Source of the DNA: Tridacna crocea
Taxonomy: Eukaryota > Mollusca > Bivalvia > Cardiida > Cardiidae
DNA: 64,000 nt
Direction of reading: 5' to 3'
Assembly (NCBI GenBank): GCA_943736015.1
Contig: OX031063.1
Span: 19,823,501 to 19,887,500, forward strand
Shown here: piece by piece, positions 12,041 to 22,528 of the stretch
Layout of the letters: each line of letters opens with the position of its first letter
Position numbering within the stretch: position 1 is the first letter of the stretch
Made by a program: the position numbers and the translations under genes
Notes under the pieces: generated by a model
The model's database searches: none
What the model was told of the DNA's origin: nothing
The model's input: only the letters and a program-made list of their open reading frames with translations

Positions 12041-12250
12041 GCGTCCGTGGTCGTGAGGTAGAGCGTCGGCCTCATAACCTAAAGGTCCTGAGTTCGATAC
12101 CCGGGAGCGGGTGTCAACTTTGGGATTTTTCATTGGCCCACACATTCGGCGCGAGTACTGGTTTAGTTCCCAGGAAGCAGAATCGAGAGAGATTAGTATA
12201 AGTTGTAAGAACTTGTTTCTCAATCGATGTAAAATAAATATGTTTAAATT
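12041..12250 (+). mobile_element. SINE-2 copy with Met-tRNA-like head
   Basis: Head GCGTCCGTGGTCGTGAGG, CCTCATAACC in the anticodon position and GAGTTCGATACCC as a B box, followed by a body (CGGCGCGAGTACTGG, TCCCAGGAAGCAGAATCG) and an AAATAAATATG tail. A reverse copy lies at 33052-33235. The long body shows it is a SINE and not a tRNA gene. Confidence 0.85.
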
Positions 12251-12282
12251 AAATTGATAAGAATGAAAGCTAAAATAGAGCT

Positions 12283-12330
12283 CCTCCCCGGTAACCAGCA
12301 TTTTCTCCTTTTCCCACAACGTTTTATATC
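12283..12330. mobile_element. MITE-A half hairpin
   Basis: GGTAACCAGCATTTTCTCC and TTTTCCCACAACGTTTT only. Confidence 0.6.
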
Positions 12331-12526
12331 CTTTTAGAGTCAGCCTTCATCACTTTAGCCATATCAAATATCATTCGTCTGTAACAGCTTTGAATTTGGA
12401 CAAGTGTGAATTTTTTTCGTTTGCTAAAAAGAGACCATTCCAAAGTCACTTATATATGACTGGCACCACTTTGGAATTCAATGAGTTCAAATGTATCAGT
12501 GATCGGTACCAGTTCATTTTTCTTTT

Positions 12527-15500
12527 TCATTCCTTATTTTCTTCAGGCGTCTCTTGAATCAAGACGCCGGCGAATGACGTGCCCTCAGAGCTGATTGCTG
12601 CATCCCAGCCTTCGCACTTCATCAACGTGACCGTATCGCCGTCGGATAATTTCAAGATGGCGGACACGGATGCCATGTCTGCGTATTCTGTCGTGGTTTG
12701 GGCGTACGTTACAACAACGTCGTTTAAAACAATGTGACAGAAGGCGTTGGTGTCACCTGTATACTGCTGTACGGAGAAGGTGAATAGATATATCCCTCCA
12801 ACTGGACACGTGAATATCCCAGTGTTCATATCGTAGCCTCCTCCTATATTGGTCAGCTCCTTGGTAAATCTTGGAGGGTTATATACGTAGTACTCGTGAT
12901 GGGTGACGAAGAAAGCAACAGCGTGGGATGTATGCTCTGAAATGTTAAAAACAAAACATAGAATCATATTTGTAAACATTGGGAACCCAACATTTCCTTT
13001 TTCCCACATCGTTTTCTACCTTTTCTATATCAAACTTAGATTTTATTAGTCATACTTTTTTCGTCGTCTGCAACTCCTTTCAATTTAGACCAGTCGAAAA
13101 TTTTGCTGTTTCGTACAGTGTTAGCATATTTTAAAACATTATTTTATTTCATCGCAGCGGCCAGTACACCTATCCGCGCTGCTCCCTCGTTTCCAATGTG
13201 TTTCATCTAGATTTCTGCAGCAACAAACTGCGCGGTAATCTCTTAATTTCATCTATTCATCATGACTTCAATTTATTTGTTGAGTCTTCTCTTAAGAGTA
13301 CAAAGGCATTATTAGAGGATAGTTTGAAGAATCTGTGGAGGAAGAATAGGTATTGTGTTCATGAAACATTCCAAAACAGAAATAAGTGAGGAATGTACGT
13401 GCATTTAAGCCTTTATCCCATAAGGCATTTCTATGGTATCTCTAATTGACCCTAAATAACAATAAGGATGAAGCTGTTTCTTATGTGTACATGACACCTT
13501 TTGATAGCATAGAAAACATTTTGGCAAAGGGTGAAATTGCTCGTGACGAGCAATTTCGCCTTTTGCCACAATGTTTTCCAAAGGCTCCTACAAGCAATGC
13601 GTAGAAATGAGTATCTATGTAGTAAAGGGTTAATACAAGACCTGCAACTGAACAGTGAGCAACCTCAGAAAGTATTTTCGAATGACATCAATAATGATGC
13701 AGCATGTTCTTTGATACGTGAGGCCATTGATTACAGAAGGGGCAGTTATGTTGTTTCAAGCTTTGATCATAGAGATCTTGGTGTTCAATGCTGACTTTCT
13801 ACCCTTTGTAGCCTTAATTTTGGCGGCATGTAAACAGACAAACGTCATTATTAAATACGTCATCATTTCTGATGTCACGTCCCATATATGGATATGTGGA
13901 TATTTTACGGTGCGGTAAAAACCAACACGTTCTTTTTTTTCCGCATGAACTTTTTGCCACACGATGAAAACGTATGGTTGGAAATGAAACAATGACATTT
14001 ATCTTGCCAGTTTATTTTCGCTATCAGCGCAGAGAAAATATGCATCACCCGGGCGGGTAAAAACACGTGGTTAGAAACGAGGGTTTCCTAAAAACAAATA
14101 TTCTTCACAAGCCACTGGATACTTTTCCAAATGATCAGAACCATCGAATCATTGATAATCGGTGCAGGAAAAATGAATCATAGCGCAGTCACCAACAGCA
14201 GTCCGCGCAGACTAATCCAGGACGGCACTCTATATACACGACTCCTTAGATTTTGTGCTATGTACAGTAGACTTGCGCAAAACAGAAAATTACGTAAAAA
14301 CTGAAAATGTCGTTTCGGATAAGCCTGCACGTACTGCACAGATTGATCTGAGACGACACTTTAAGCAAATATCTGAATGCCCCTTGTCGGGTGTTGCTGA
14401 CCAATTATCTCGACTTTAAATACAAATATGAGCATCCATCTTCATCCCTTCATTCATTAGTCCTTCTTTGTCCAAGGTGAGAGGTTTAAACGTTAATAAG
14501 CACCCTCTCTCACACAATTCCAAGTTCAACCCTTTACCAAACAATCACGGTTTTTCACGACCCTGAGGGAGAAGCCTTCTGAAAACATTGTGGGAAAAGG
14601 AGAAAATGCTGGTACCCAGCATTTTCTACTTTTACCACAATGTTTTCTACCCTTCCCAATCAAAATTTTAACTTTTCAGTTAATTTTGCTGTCTGCAAAT
14701 CCTTCCAATTTGGACCAGTCTAAAATTATGTCGTTTGGTAAAGAGTTACCTACCCTGAAAAAGACGGCTTTTAAAAACATTGTGCTGAAGAAAGAAGATG
14801 CTGTTAATCAGCATTGTCTTCTCCTACTATGCTTTCTGCCGCTTTAGATACAAATTCCATCAATTAAGCCACACTGAATTTATCGGCTGCAAATACTTTC
14901 AAATTTGGACAAATCTAAATGCTTATCGTTTAGTACAGTGATGATAACTGAAGAATACGGGAATTGAACCATATTTGTTAAAGCTTCTGTTCTGCTAAGT
15001 TTGACTGAAGAGTTTGGGTGGCAATCAGTGTTTTTTCTTTTCCCAAAAATGTTATCAACCATATCAGAGAACTGAAACACATTTGTATCCATGTCAAACT
15101 TGTTCATTTTCTTTTTTCTAATTCGCAATGTTTTGAACAAAGACTTAAAGCGGCCTCAACAGCCATTTAACTTTGTTGCCTCCAACTTTATATCTATTTT
15201 TTTTTTTTAAACTTTGCAGTGCAAAGTGAAGATGATTTCGGTCAACTGTTTAGATTATATGGTAGATGGCCTCGATTTAAGATCGGATTGCACGTTATGT
15301 ACAGTCTGTTCTTGATCTACACCATCCACAGAAAGCTATTGTAACTAATATTGACAGTGAAAGAGTTCAACAAATCTACTACCATACAATTATACTTAAA
15401 TTTACGTATAAAACTCCCTACCATGTGGATCATCGGCATCATCATTTTCCTCTTTCTCTCGAATTTCTTTCATAAAATCTTCCATTTTCTTCTCCTGCTC

Positions 15501-15893
15501 ACTTTTGAAGGTTTCCAAGGTCTCCATTTGTTTCTTAAATCCGTCATTGAGATTTGAAATAACAACTGAAATAGTGTGCGTCATCTGAGACACTTGCGAT
15601 GACATCACCTGCTGACTCGCCGACGTCATCCTGGTGATGGCTTCTCTTATGCTCTCCGTTTCTGTATTCTGCTTTTGAACAACGCTCTGTATCTCCTGGA
15701 TAATTTCTATCAACCTGGTTGCCATGTCTTCCTTAAGAGCAGTGAACTCCTCTTCAAGCTTACTTATTTTACCCATAGCAATGTCGTTCACGTTGAATTG
15801 ACAGTTGCAAGTATGCTCCAACGGGACACTCGGAACACTCGAAGAAATACAACATAACGGCAAAACCGCTAGCAAAACGAGTGTAAGCACCAT
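12527..15893 (-). CDS. Secreted coiled-coil C1q-domain protein (C1q gene A), two exons
   Basis: Exon 1 is 15422-15893 (donor CATG|GTAGGG) and exon 2 is 12527-12936 (acceptor AACATTTCAG|AG). The intron is phase 1 and the product is 293 aa. Residues 1-20 (MVLTLVLLAVLPLCC...) form a signal peptide. Residues about 38-157 are an alpha-helical coiled coil rich in Glu, Lys, Met and Gln, with CNC just before it that could form inter-chain disulfides. Exon 2 encodes the whole C1q jelly-roll domain, visible as AVAFFVT, YDMNTGIFTCPVGGIYLF, LSDGDTVTL and SFAGVLIQ. This matches bivalve C1q-domain-containing proteins, which are trimeric secreted lectin-like recognition molecules that use a coiled coil in place of collagen. 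The ATG has a good context (CCAAAATGG). An alternative donor, AC|GTAAAT, would be phase 2 and does not fit the acceptor. The intron contains MITE-A copies. The specific ligand is unknown. Confidence 0.93.
12975..13125 (-). mobile_element. MITE-A, 5' part lost, inside C1q gene A intron
   Basis: Right hairpin arm (TTTTTCCCACATCGTTTTCTA) and the GTCGTCTGCAACTCCTTTC and CCAGTCGAAAATTTTG blocks. Confidence 0.7.
13407..13633 (+). mobile_element. MITE-A' subfamily copy, C1q gene A intron
   Basis: Same outer hairpin as MITE-A (GAAAACATT...AATGTTTTC) but the inner arms read GGTGAAATTGCTCG, and the ends are TTTATCCCATAAGGCATTTC...GTAAAGGGTTAA. Twin at 56686-56914. Confidence 0.85.
14195..14402. mobile_element. 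MITE-D copy, 5' truncated, C1q gene A intron
   Basis: GTCCGCGCAGACTAATCC, GTAGACTTGCGCAAAACAG, a second hairpin and GAGACGACACTTTAAGC. Confidence 0.7.
14526..14750 (-). mobile_element. MITE-A, full length, C1q gene A intron
   Basis: CAACCCTTTACCAAACAATC...GTCGTTTGGTAAAGAGTTA, reverse orientation, hairpin slightly mismatched (CTACTTTTACC). A decayed further copy follows to about 15150. Confidence 0.9.
15243..15340. mobile_element. MITE-B partial, C1q gene A intron
   Basis: GATCGGATTGCAC...GTCTGTTCTTGATCTACACC hairpin. Confidence 0.6.
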
Positions 15894-15966
15894 TTTGGTA
15901 ACAAAATGAGATGCGATAAAGACAATGGTGTACAGGTTCTGGTTTAGCCTCCGTCTTGGCTATTTC

Positions 15967-15975
15967 ATTTAAATA
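15967..15975 (-). promoter_or_regulatory. Candidate TATA box of C1q gene A
   Basis: TATTTAAAT on the minus strand, about 75 bp before the ATG of C1q gene A. The spacing suits a short 5' UTR. This is inferred from position and sequence only. Confidence 0.45.
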
Positions 15976-16081
15976 GCATGTTTGGATGCAAGAGTTTGAC
16001 AAAAGGAAGATATCGCCCTACTGTACGTCAGTCGCCCTAAACTTGGTCGACATTTGCACAACGACCAGTGTCGTTATCTTT

Positions 16082-16205
16082 GTCAACCCTTTACAACACA
16101 ATTACGAGTTTTAACAACGCTAAGGAAGAGGCACTTTCTCCTATGTCTGTAATGTTTTCTATCCAATTGAAGACAAATTCTATCATTGTATGCAAATGCT
16201 TTCAA
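16082..16205 (-). mobile_element. MITE-A, partial
   Basis: CAACCCTTTACAACACAATTA start and TAATGTTTTCTATCC; half of the hairpin is missing. Confidence 0.6.
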
Positions 16206-16223
16206 TTTCAAATCGATTATATT

Positions 16224-16457
16224 TGTGACCCATTACACAAAAAAGGTCCATATGGGAATTCTGTGCATCAGTTAGATGAAAACAGATAGTGCAGGTCAGT
16301 TTGAATTGATTATTCAAAAATGTTGCAGAACAAGGTGCAATGACCATTTTCATAAAGAAAATATCATTAGAGCAAAAAGTGTCAACCCTGGTCAGCCTGC
16401 AGTCTGACCAGAGTTGGCACAGTTTCCAGACGGTCCCTGTTTGCGTAATGGGTCACA
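16224..16457. mobile_element. MITE with TGTGACCCATTAC terminal repeats
   Basis: TGTGACCCATTACACAAAAA...TTTGCGTAATGGGTCACA ends with GGTCC inside both. The internal CAGCCTGCAGTCTGACCAG resembles the MITE-C core. A one-ended relative (TGTGACCCATCACGCAAAAA) starts near 16635. Confidence 0.75.
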
Positions 16458-16634
16458 TTTATCTCGTAAGGTAATGAGTTAATCGCATATGTGAAACCAT
16501 AATGATACTGTATTTTAACTCGAAAATTTTGACTCGAAATTTTATGGATCCACAATTATGCGATGACTTGGTTAATAGATTGCATCATGGGAAACATTGA
16601 ACCTCCTTCCCACAGAACATGGCTCAAAAGTATG

Positions 16635-17160
16635 TGTGACCCATCACGCAAAAAAGGACCATCTAGGAATTCTATAGACCAGTTAAATGAAAATTGTGGA
16701 TCCACAAAATCAATTTTTTCTATAAACCGACTGAATCTTGGGATCTTGGGTCGGATTTTGGACATACAGAAAACTACAAATAGAAAAAACTTTTGAACAA
16801 TGTAAGTTTGCGCAGTCAATCCGGACGAGCTCAAAGACTATTGATAATTTGTTTACAGGCTTCCAACCGATTGTTCCACAAAAACATAGCTAAAATAGTT
16901 AGCAAACAATCATCGACGGACGTGCAATTCATTCTTTTTTTAATTCAAAATATGCTAAAAAATTAAAAGTCAAAACGCAAATAATACACAGTTTAAAAGC
17001 CGTGACTCCTGAATTATTCACTTAAACAATTTTACTCACTACCTCAGGCAGACGTTTCTTTTTGTATCGAAGCCTGAGTTCATTTGTTAGTGTTTAACAC
17101 CGTTTACAACAATCAGTTATATATCGCGAATGCCAGTGCATCTATCCAAGCTTTCCTGGA
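16635..17160. repeat. Fragments of TGTGACCC MITE and SINE-1
   Basis: A one-ended TGTGACCC repeat near 16635, unassigned AT-rich sequence, then a SINE-1 3' fragment (GTTTAACACCGTTTACAAC, minus orientation) near 17090-17160. Confidence 0.45.
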
Positions 17161-17317
17161 GTCCGCGCAGGCTTATCCGAGGCAGCACTTTACAAATACA
17201 TTAGACTTTGTGCTACAGTACACTTGTGCAAAATAGAAAATTTCATAAAAAAAAAAACAGAAAGTGTCGTTTCAGAGTAGACTGCGCGGATTGCCCCGTT
17301 TTGAGTGCTGCAGGCCA
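17157..17317. mobile_element. MITE-D copy, 5' truncated
   Basis: AGTCCGCGCAGGCTTATCC, TTGTGCAAAATAGAAAAT and an eroded second hairpin ending GTGCTGCAGGCC. Confidence 0.65.
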
Positions 17318-17920
17318 TATTTTGCAGTTTCAAGCCTTTTCGTTGTTTGGAATTTCTCTTGAAACACTGACCATTATGAGTTCAAGATCAGGCTAATTGT
17401 TCCATACAGTCTGGTGTTGATCGGTGTTGTCCTGAAAAGTGGACAAAATAATTCTCATCGCCTTTACAATTCAGCAAATATTTTTTTTAAGGTCAAAGTA
17501 ATCTAAATGCCAGATGCGCAACTTATATTCGTATTTAGGTTACATCTGTAACGGTAAAAAACATGTCTGGAGGTGTTTGGAAAGAAAAACAAAATTTTTA
17601 GAAGGTCGTGATACGCAATTTAAAGGTTTATGAATTATGTTAAAGAAAAAAACAGGTTTATTTTTTTCTTCGCAGTAATACGTTTGAATTACAGCAATGC
17701 GTGCTATAAGAGCAGACTTTCGGTCAATTTTTGTAGCATCTACATAGATCGTGTCCAACAATAAATGTTTATACTAGTAAACAGAATTCCGCACAAGCAG
17801 GCATGTCTTAAAATCATGGTTTGGCTTCACCCTATTCAAAAAAAAATCATATATTAACGACCTCGTTTTCGTTTTGTCGTCTTCATTTTTTTTAAAAATC
17901 TTGGACAACATTACAATCGA

Positions 17921-18075
17921 GCCATGCTCTGTGTAAAAGGGGAATTAATGCATCTGAAAAAAGTATCAATTCATGTCATCCTGCGCTGTCCGCTATCCGC
18001 TGTCCACTGTCCGCTGTCCGCGCAGGCTGTCCGCTGTCCGCGCAGGCTGACATAAATCGAAACATTTTGTTGTTC
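17921..18075. mobile_element. MITE-C with loop expansion
   Basis: CATGCTCTGTGTAAAAGGGG and ATGCATCTG start. The hairpin centre is expanded into several CCGCTGTCCG repeats, two of them followed by CGCAGGCTG. Confidence 0.7.
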
Positions 18076-18180
18076 GTAAAGTTTTGCATTTCAGGGACAA
18101 TTTGTATAAATGCAGTGACTTGTTAAGCATAATCTACTTAGCCTTCTTTTCACAGAACATGATTCATTTCTTGTAAATGG

Positions 18181-18408
18181 TTAACCCTTTACCAAACGAC
18201 AAAATTTTACACTGGTCCAAATTCAAAGCACTTGTAGACGATAAATCAAACGCAACTAAAAAAGTGAAATTTGTTTCCAGCAGGGTAAAAAACGTTGTGG
18301 GAAAAGGAGAAAATGCTGGTTCCAGCATTTTCTCCTTTTCCCACAATGTTTTCAAAAGGCTTCTATTTCACGGTCGTAAAAACCAGAGATTGTTTCGTAA
18401 AGGGTTAA
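18181..18408 (+). mobile_element. MITE-A, full length
   Basis: TTAACCCTTTACCAAACGAC...GTTTCGTAAAGGGTTAA, hairpin intact except one base lost at the centre. 228 bp. Confidence 0.93.
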
Positions 18409-18599
18409 AGGAAAATTTACTTCTTTCCAGGCTTTGTTAAAACTATTTGTTTGACAAGAAGTACGTTGCCGTGAAAGTCCAGAATTCTTCAACAGAAATA
18501 GGAAAGCATTTATAAATGCCATGGCCAATATGCATATCTGCACGTGACGCAATTTCTAAGGTTTCAGTATAGTGTTTTCTTTTCCCTTTGCCTCGGCGA

Positions 18600-18690
18600 A
18601 TTCTCTAAGAGACCATAGATCCAAGATCAAACTCCAAAGAACATACATTCTGATCTTGGATCTATACCATCTGCAATTGGTTTCCAGGTA
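18600..18690. mobile_element. MITE-B hairpin
   Basis: ATAGATCCAAGATCAAACTC...CTGATCTTGGATCTATACC. Confidence 0.65.
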
Positions 18691-20510
18691 GCCATGTTGT
18701 CTTGTATTTTAAATGTAAGAAAATTTACAAAAGAAAAAGTAATGACTGAAGAAGCATAAATGATGTCATACTCGATTCTTTATTAGTTTAAAGAGTCGTT
18801 CATTGACAAGACTACGTGAAAACGTGCACTATAGCATCTTAAATATGTCACAATCAGAAATTAATAGACAACAATGTGCGAACAACAGTTTCTTTAGGGT
18901 GTAATTTGCATCCATTGACATTCAGCACCCAACCTCGTGCACCCCAAGACAATGGACATTAAAAACGTCAACAGAAAGACAAAATACTCCATTTTTTTCG
19001 GGTTATAATTTTATAGTCACATAATTGCTGGGTTTTAGTGTCGACCGGCCGCCAATCTGTAAACAATATTCTTGGATATGGTGACAAATTCCAGTTATGC
19101 TCGATGGCCTGAGGTCTGTTTATAAAGAGTAAACTGACACGCTGCATCTTGTTGAAGTTTGCACCTTATTTTCAAGAGAATGTTGCTTTATTCCTATTTT
19201 TTTATGTTAGGTGGCATACTAGGACCGGAAACGATTTTGATTCAAAATAACAAATTCTTGAACGACAGATTTTCCCTTTGCTTCATTTTTTTCCCACATG
19301 AACAAGTAAAACTCTCTTTCTAAAAACAAAATCTCAGACTTGTCCAAATCAAAGACATTTGCAGACGCTCATTTGAAAATAGTGGCTAGAATGATAAAGT
19401 ATGCCTTGGAAAGAATATTCATGATTCTGCAGGTTACCGGCGCTTTCGGATTTTGTCACAATGTTTGTAAATGACAAATATTTCTAAAGGAGAAATTCTG
19501 TTTTTCTGAAAAGAACTTTGCACATACAAAGCAAATAATGTTTCATGGAGATTACTGTAAAAAAAACATGTGAGTCACCTTGCTTATTTCTAAGAAAGAT
19601 ACTGCTGAAAAAGTTATATACACTACCAAACTTCCGCTTTCATTGGATTTGAAGTGCCTTTCTTTAATAGACAATAAAAAAAAAACATACAAGTTTACAC
19701 CATTTCAATGAAAATTAATATATTTATTCCCTACAAAAAATATACAAAAGCCTTGTTTTGAGCATGGTAAATATACAAATATGCATGTTCTATAGAGACC
19801 GTTGAGTGGAAAAGGGAGATAATCCCGTGCTTATTCATCAGAAAACAAGCTTGAAGGTCACTATGGAAGTAATTTTGTCACGGAAAGAAATGTGATAAAA
19901 GCCAGGCAGACATGGTTGGAAATAGAGAAATTGCTACATGGGAGCGATTTCTCCTTTCCAACAATATTTTTCGAAGTGAAAACATCTATACGTCCACACC
20001 TTTAAATTCCCTACCTTTGTTTCCTTGTTTCGTGTGTAACTACGAGCCAGCAAAAAGTCAAATCATTTCAGTTAGGTGACAGTTCACAGATACTTTTTTT
20101 TCTCTTCACCAATACCACCCGAAGAAAGTGCTACCTGTTTCGGAGCACCAATAGTTACCATAATGTGCAACAAGTACAAAGGTGCACTTTTCATTCAAAC
20201 CTCGACACAATATCGGCGCAGTAGGATGCGCGCAAACGTTTGTCATATACGTCGTTAAGAGATTTCCTCTTCGGGAAAGCAAATGACTGTCGAGTTAAAT
20301 TGAAACGAAAGAAAAATAAAAAAAAAAAATAAATAAAAATATTCAACATTATTCAATGTTTCCTTTGCTTTATGATAAGATACCTTTACAAAATTACAAT
20401 TTCAGTTGAAGTACATATAATTCAGGTAATTCGAATAGAAAATATGTAAGTAGGGAGTTAACTTAGCCAAATTTAGCGCAACTGAATAAGTAAGAAGATC
20501 CCCAAAGCTT
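18691..20510. other. AT-rich interval, no gene seen
   Basis: No exon supported. Decayed MITE-A traces: TTGTCCAAATCAAAGACATTTGC near 19335-19480 and a GAGAAATTGCT hairpin at about 19917-19970. Confidence 0.5.
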
Positions 20511-20739
20511 TGGAAAGATTTTGTCATTGTATTTAGACTTGTCCAAACTGATTTCAAGCATTTGCTGACGACAATGTAAACAAGCCTCAAATGTTGAAAT
20601 TTGTCTTTGAAAGGATGGAAAACATTGTGGGAAAAGAAGAAAATGCTGGTTACCAGCATTTTCTTCTTTTCCCACAATGTTTTCAAAAGGCTTCTTCCTC
20701 AGGGGTGTTAAAGCTCGGAATTGGGTGGTAAATGGTTAA
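20511..20739 (+). mobile_element. MITE-A with compensated hairpin change
   Basis: Both hairpin arms carry the same substitution (AAGAAGAAAATG and CATTTTCTTCTT in place of AAGGAG/CTCCTT). Left end degraded; right end GGTAAATGGTTAA. Confidence 0.9.
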
Positions 20740-21303
20740 ATAGGTCATTTAGTCTTGTCTGATCTTGAATCTATGATACAACTTACCCTATAAAGACCCA
20801 GTATCTGCAAAAAGTAGAGATTTCGGGTGTTAAAATACATTTACATTTAAATCATATAAAGTAAAATTATTGATACTATTGTAACGAGGTCGATCTGTTA
20901 TTGTGCGATCGAACCGATTGTATGTCGCGGGCAGAAAACTGAAGTCTACGGATTAGGTAAAAAGATTCAGCGACTTTGAACATTATGGAGACCAATATCA
21001 ATGGGAGAATTCTTACTTCATCTTGTTGCATTATTATCACCCATTCAAGCTATCTTGTCAGTCTTCATTCAATTTTCTCCACAAGGAAATTACAGTAAGT
21101 ACACACAAGTTGGGTTTTAAGGACGACAATGCAATTTGCATCATATATGTACTTTTATTACACAAGTTACGCTACTTGTCGATGACTCTACTGTAAGGCA
21201 CTTAGAAGTTAACGTTACGGAAGGCATTTGAAATACAGATTTTGTTTTTTTTTATATTAAAAAAGCAAAGACTCTGGTATGAAAAAAGTACGGAACATAG
21301 TTA

Positions 21304-21662
21304 GTGTCAAGCTCTACACATTTTTTTATTTCGATATAACGAAATACTAAATTATTTTAACGAAACACTAATTCGATAAAACGAAATACTATTTCGAGAA
21401 AACAAAATGGGTATATTCGGAAGACTTGGGTGTCATCGTATACAGACTTTGTTGTCATTCATCTCACATGGCCATGGCGGACGATGACCACCAAAAGTTC
21501 CGAACATACTCATTTCGTTTTCTCGAAACAGTATCTCCTTTTAATCGATATAGCATTTCGTTTTAACGATTTGTTATTCAATTTTCTCGAGATAGTTTTT
21601 CGTTTGAACAATTAAAGATTTCGTTATTTCGAAAATAAAAAGCATTGTGTAGAGCCTGACAC
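21304..21662. mobile_element. ~359-bp foldback MITE with GTGTCAAGCTCTACACA ends
   Basis: Terminal GTGTCAAGCTCTACACA and TGTGTAGAGCCTGACAC. Both arms are built from short CGATATAACGAAATACT-type units, in opposite orientation on the two sides. Confidence 0.8.
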
Positions 21663-22084
21663 CTATCGGGCTCCGTAATATACTGTTTCGGGGACAGTAA
21701 GAAATCAACAAATCTTTGTGTCGATTGACCTTCTACTTAATAAAGAAACTAAACTGAGTGACCCAATAATTTAAAACAGAATATAATTTATAAAGTAGAT
21801 TAAAAGTGACTAACTTGACTAGATTTCAGATAGTTTAAATACATGCGTGTACATTTTACACTTTCACTTTGTGGAAAGTGGGGTTTAATATATCACTCAA
21901 GGTCAGCCTGTGCACTCTGGGCTTTGAAAAAAAAATGTTGGAAGTGGATAAAACGCCGGAAATAAGTATGTTTTGTACCCTATTGACGACAACGCCTGTG
22001 AATCCAGCCACATTCAAATCGTCATCAGAGAACACTGTCAGTTAGAGCAAATAAATGAAAAATGGCCAGTTGTAATGATATTTC

Positions 22085-22262
22085 TTGACCAAACAATCTC
22101 TTTTTTTATGACCCTGAGAAAAAGCATTTTGAAAATAGTAGGGAAAAAAGAGAGAATATTGGCTATCAGCTTATACTTTTTTTCCAGAACTTTTTTTTTA
22201 AAGCTTCAGGTCATTTTTTTTTTTTTCAACTTTTTTTTAAATTAGTTGCCTACAAATAATCT
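22085..22262 (-). mobile_element. MITE-A, strongly degenerate
   Basis: CTTGACCAAACAATCTC, ATGACCCTGAGAAAAAGC and a decayed hairpin. Confidence 0.5.
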
Positions 22263-22294
22263 TAATCGGGAAGCATCTTAAATCTGTTGAAAGG

Positions 22295-22500
22295 ATCAAT
22301 GTTGATTCATTGATTGATTGTATGATGTTAACGCTATTTTTAACATTATTTCAATCATATCGCGATAGCCAGTACACCCAGCCATGCTTTCCTATAGTTT
22401 CTTTTACTAGTTCTACGCACAATAATCTCTCCAAGACTCTGGCTGCTTTCCCACATAACCATCGTCGAAACAATAATTAGCAGTGAGAGAAAGGGTTGAG
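22295..22500 (-). mobile_element. SINE-1 copy, tRNA head lost
   Basis: Reverse 3' end TTGATTGATTG, then AACATTATTTCAATCATATC, then the body to GGCTGCTTTCCCACATAACC. It ends about 30 bp from the Gsx stop codon. Confidence 0.75.
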
Positions 22501-22528
22501 GGATTAGAAATTCAGCTGTAATGCTAAT

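Noticed and set aside
12041..12120. Stand-alone tRNA-Met gene
   Set aside because: The tRNA-like head continues into a SINE body shared with a second copy and has imperfect acceptor pairing.
12937..13009. N-terminal extension (MWEKGNVGF...) of the C1q exon
   Set aside because: It reads from intron and MITE-A hairpin sequence through the splice acceptor; the spliced form with exon 1 gives a proper signal peptide and matching phase.
15405..15421. Alternative exon 1 donor AC|GTAAAT for C1q gene A
   Set aside because: It would be phase 2, but the C1q exon acceptor requires phase 1; CATG|GTAGGG fits.
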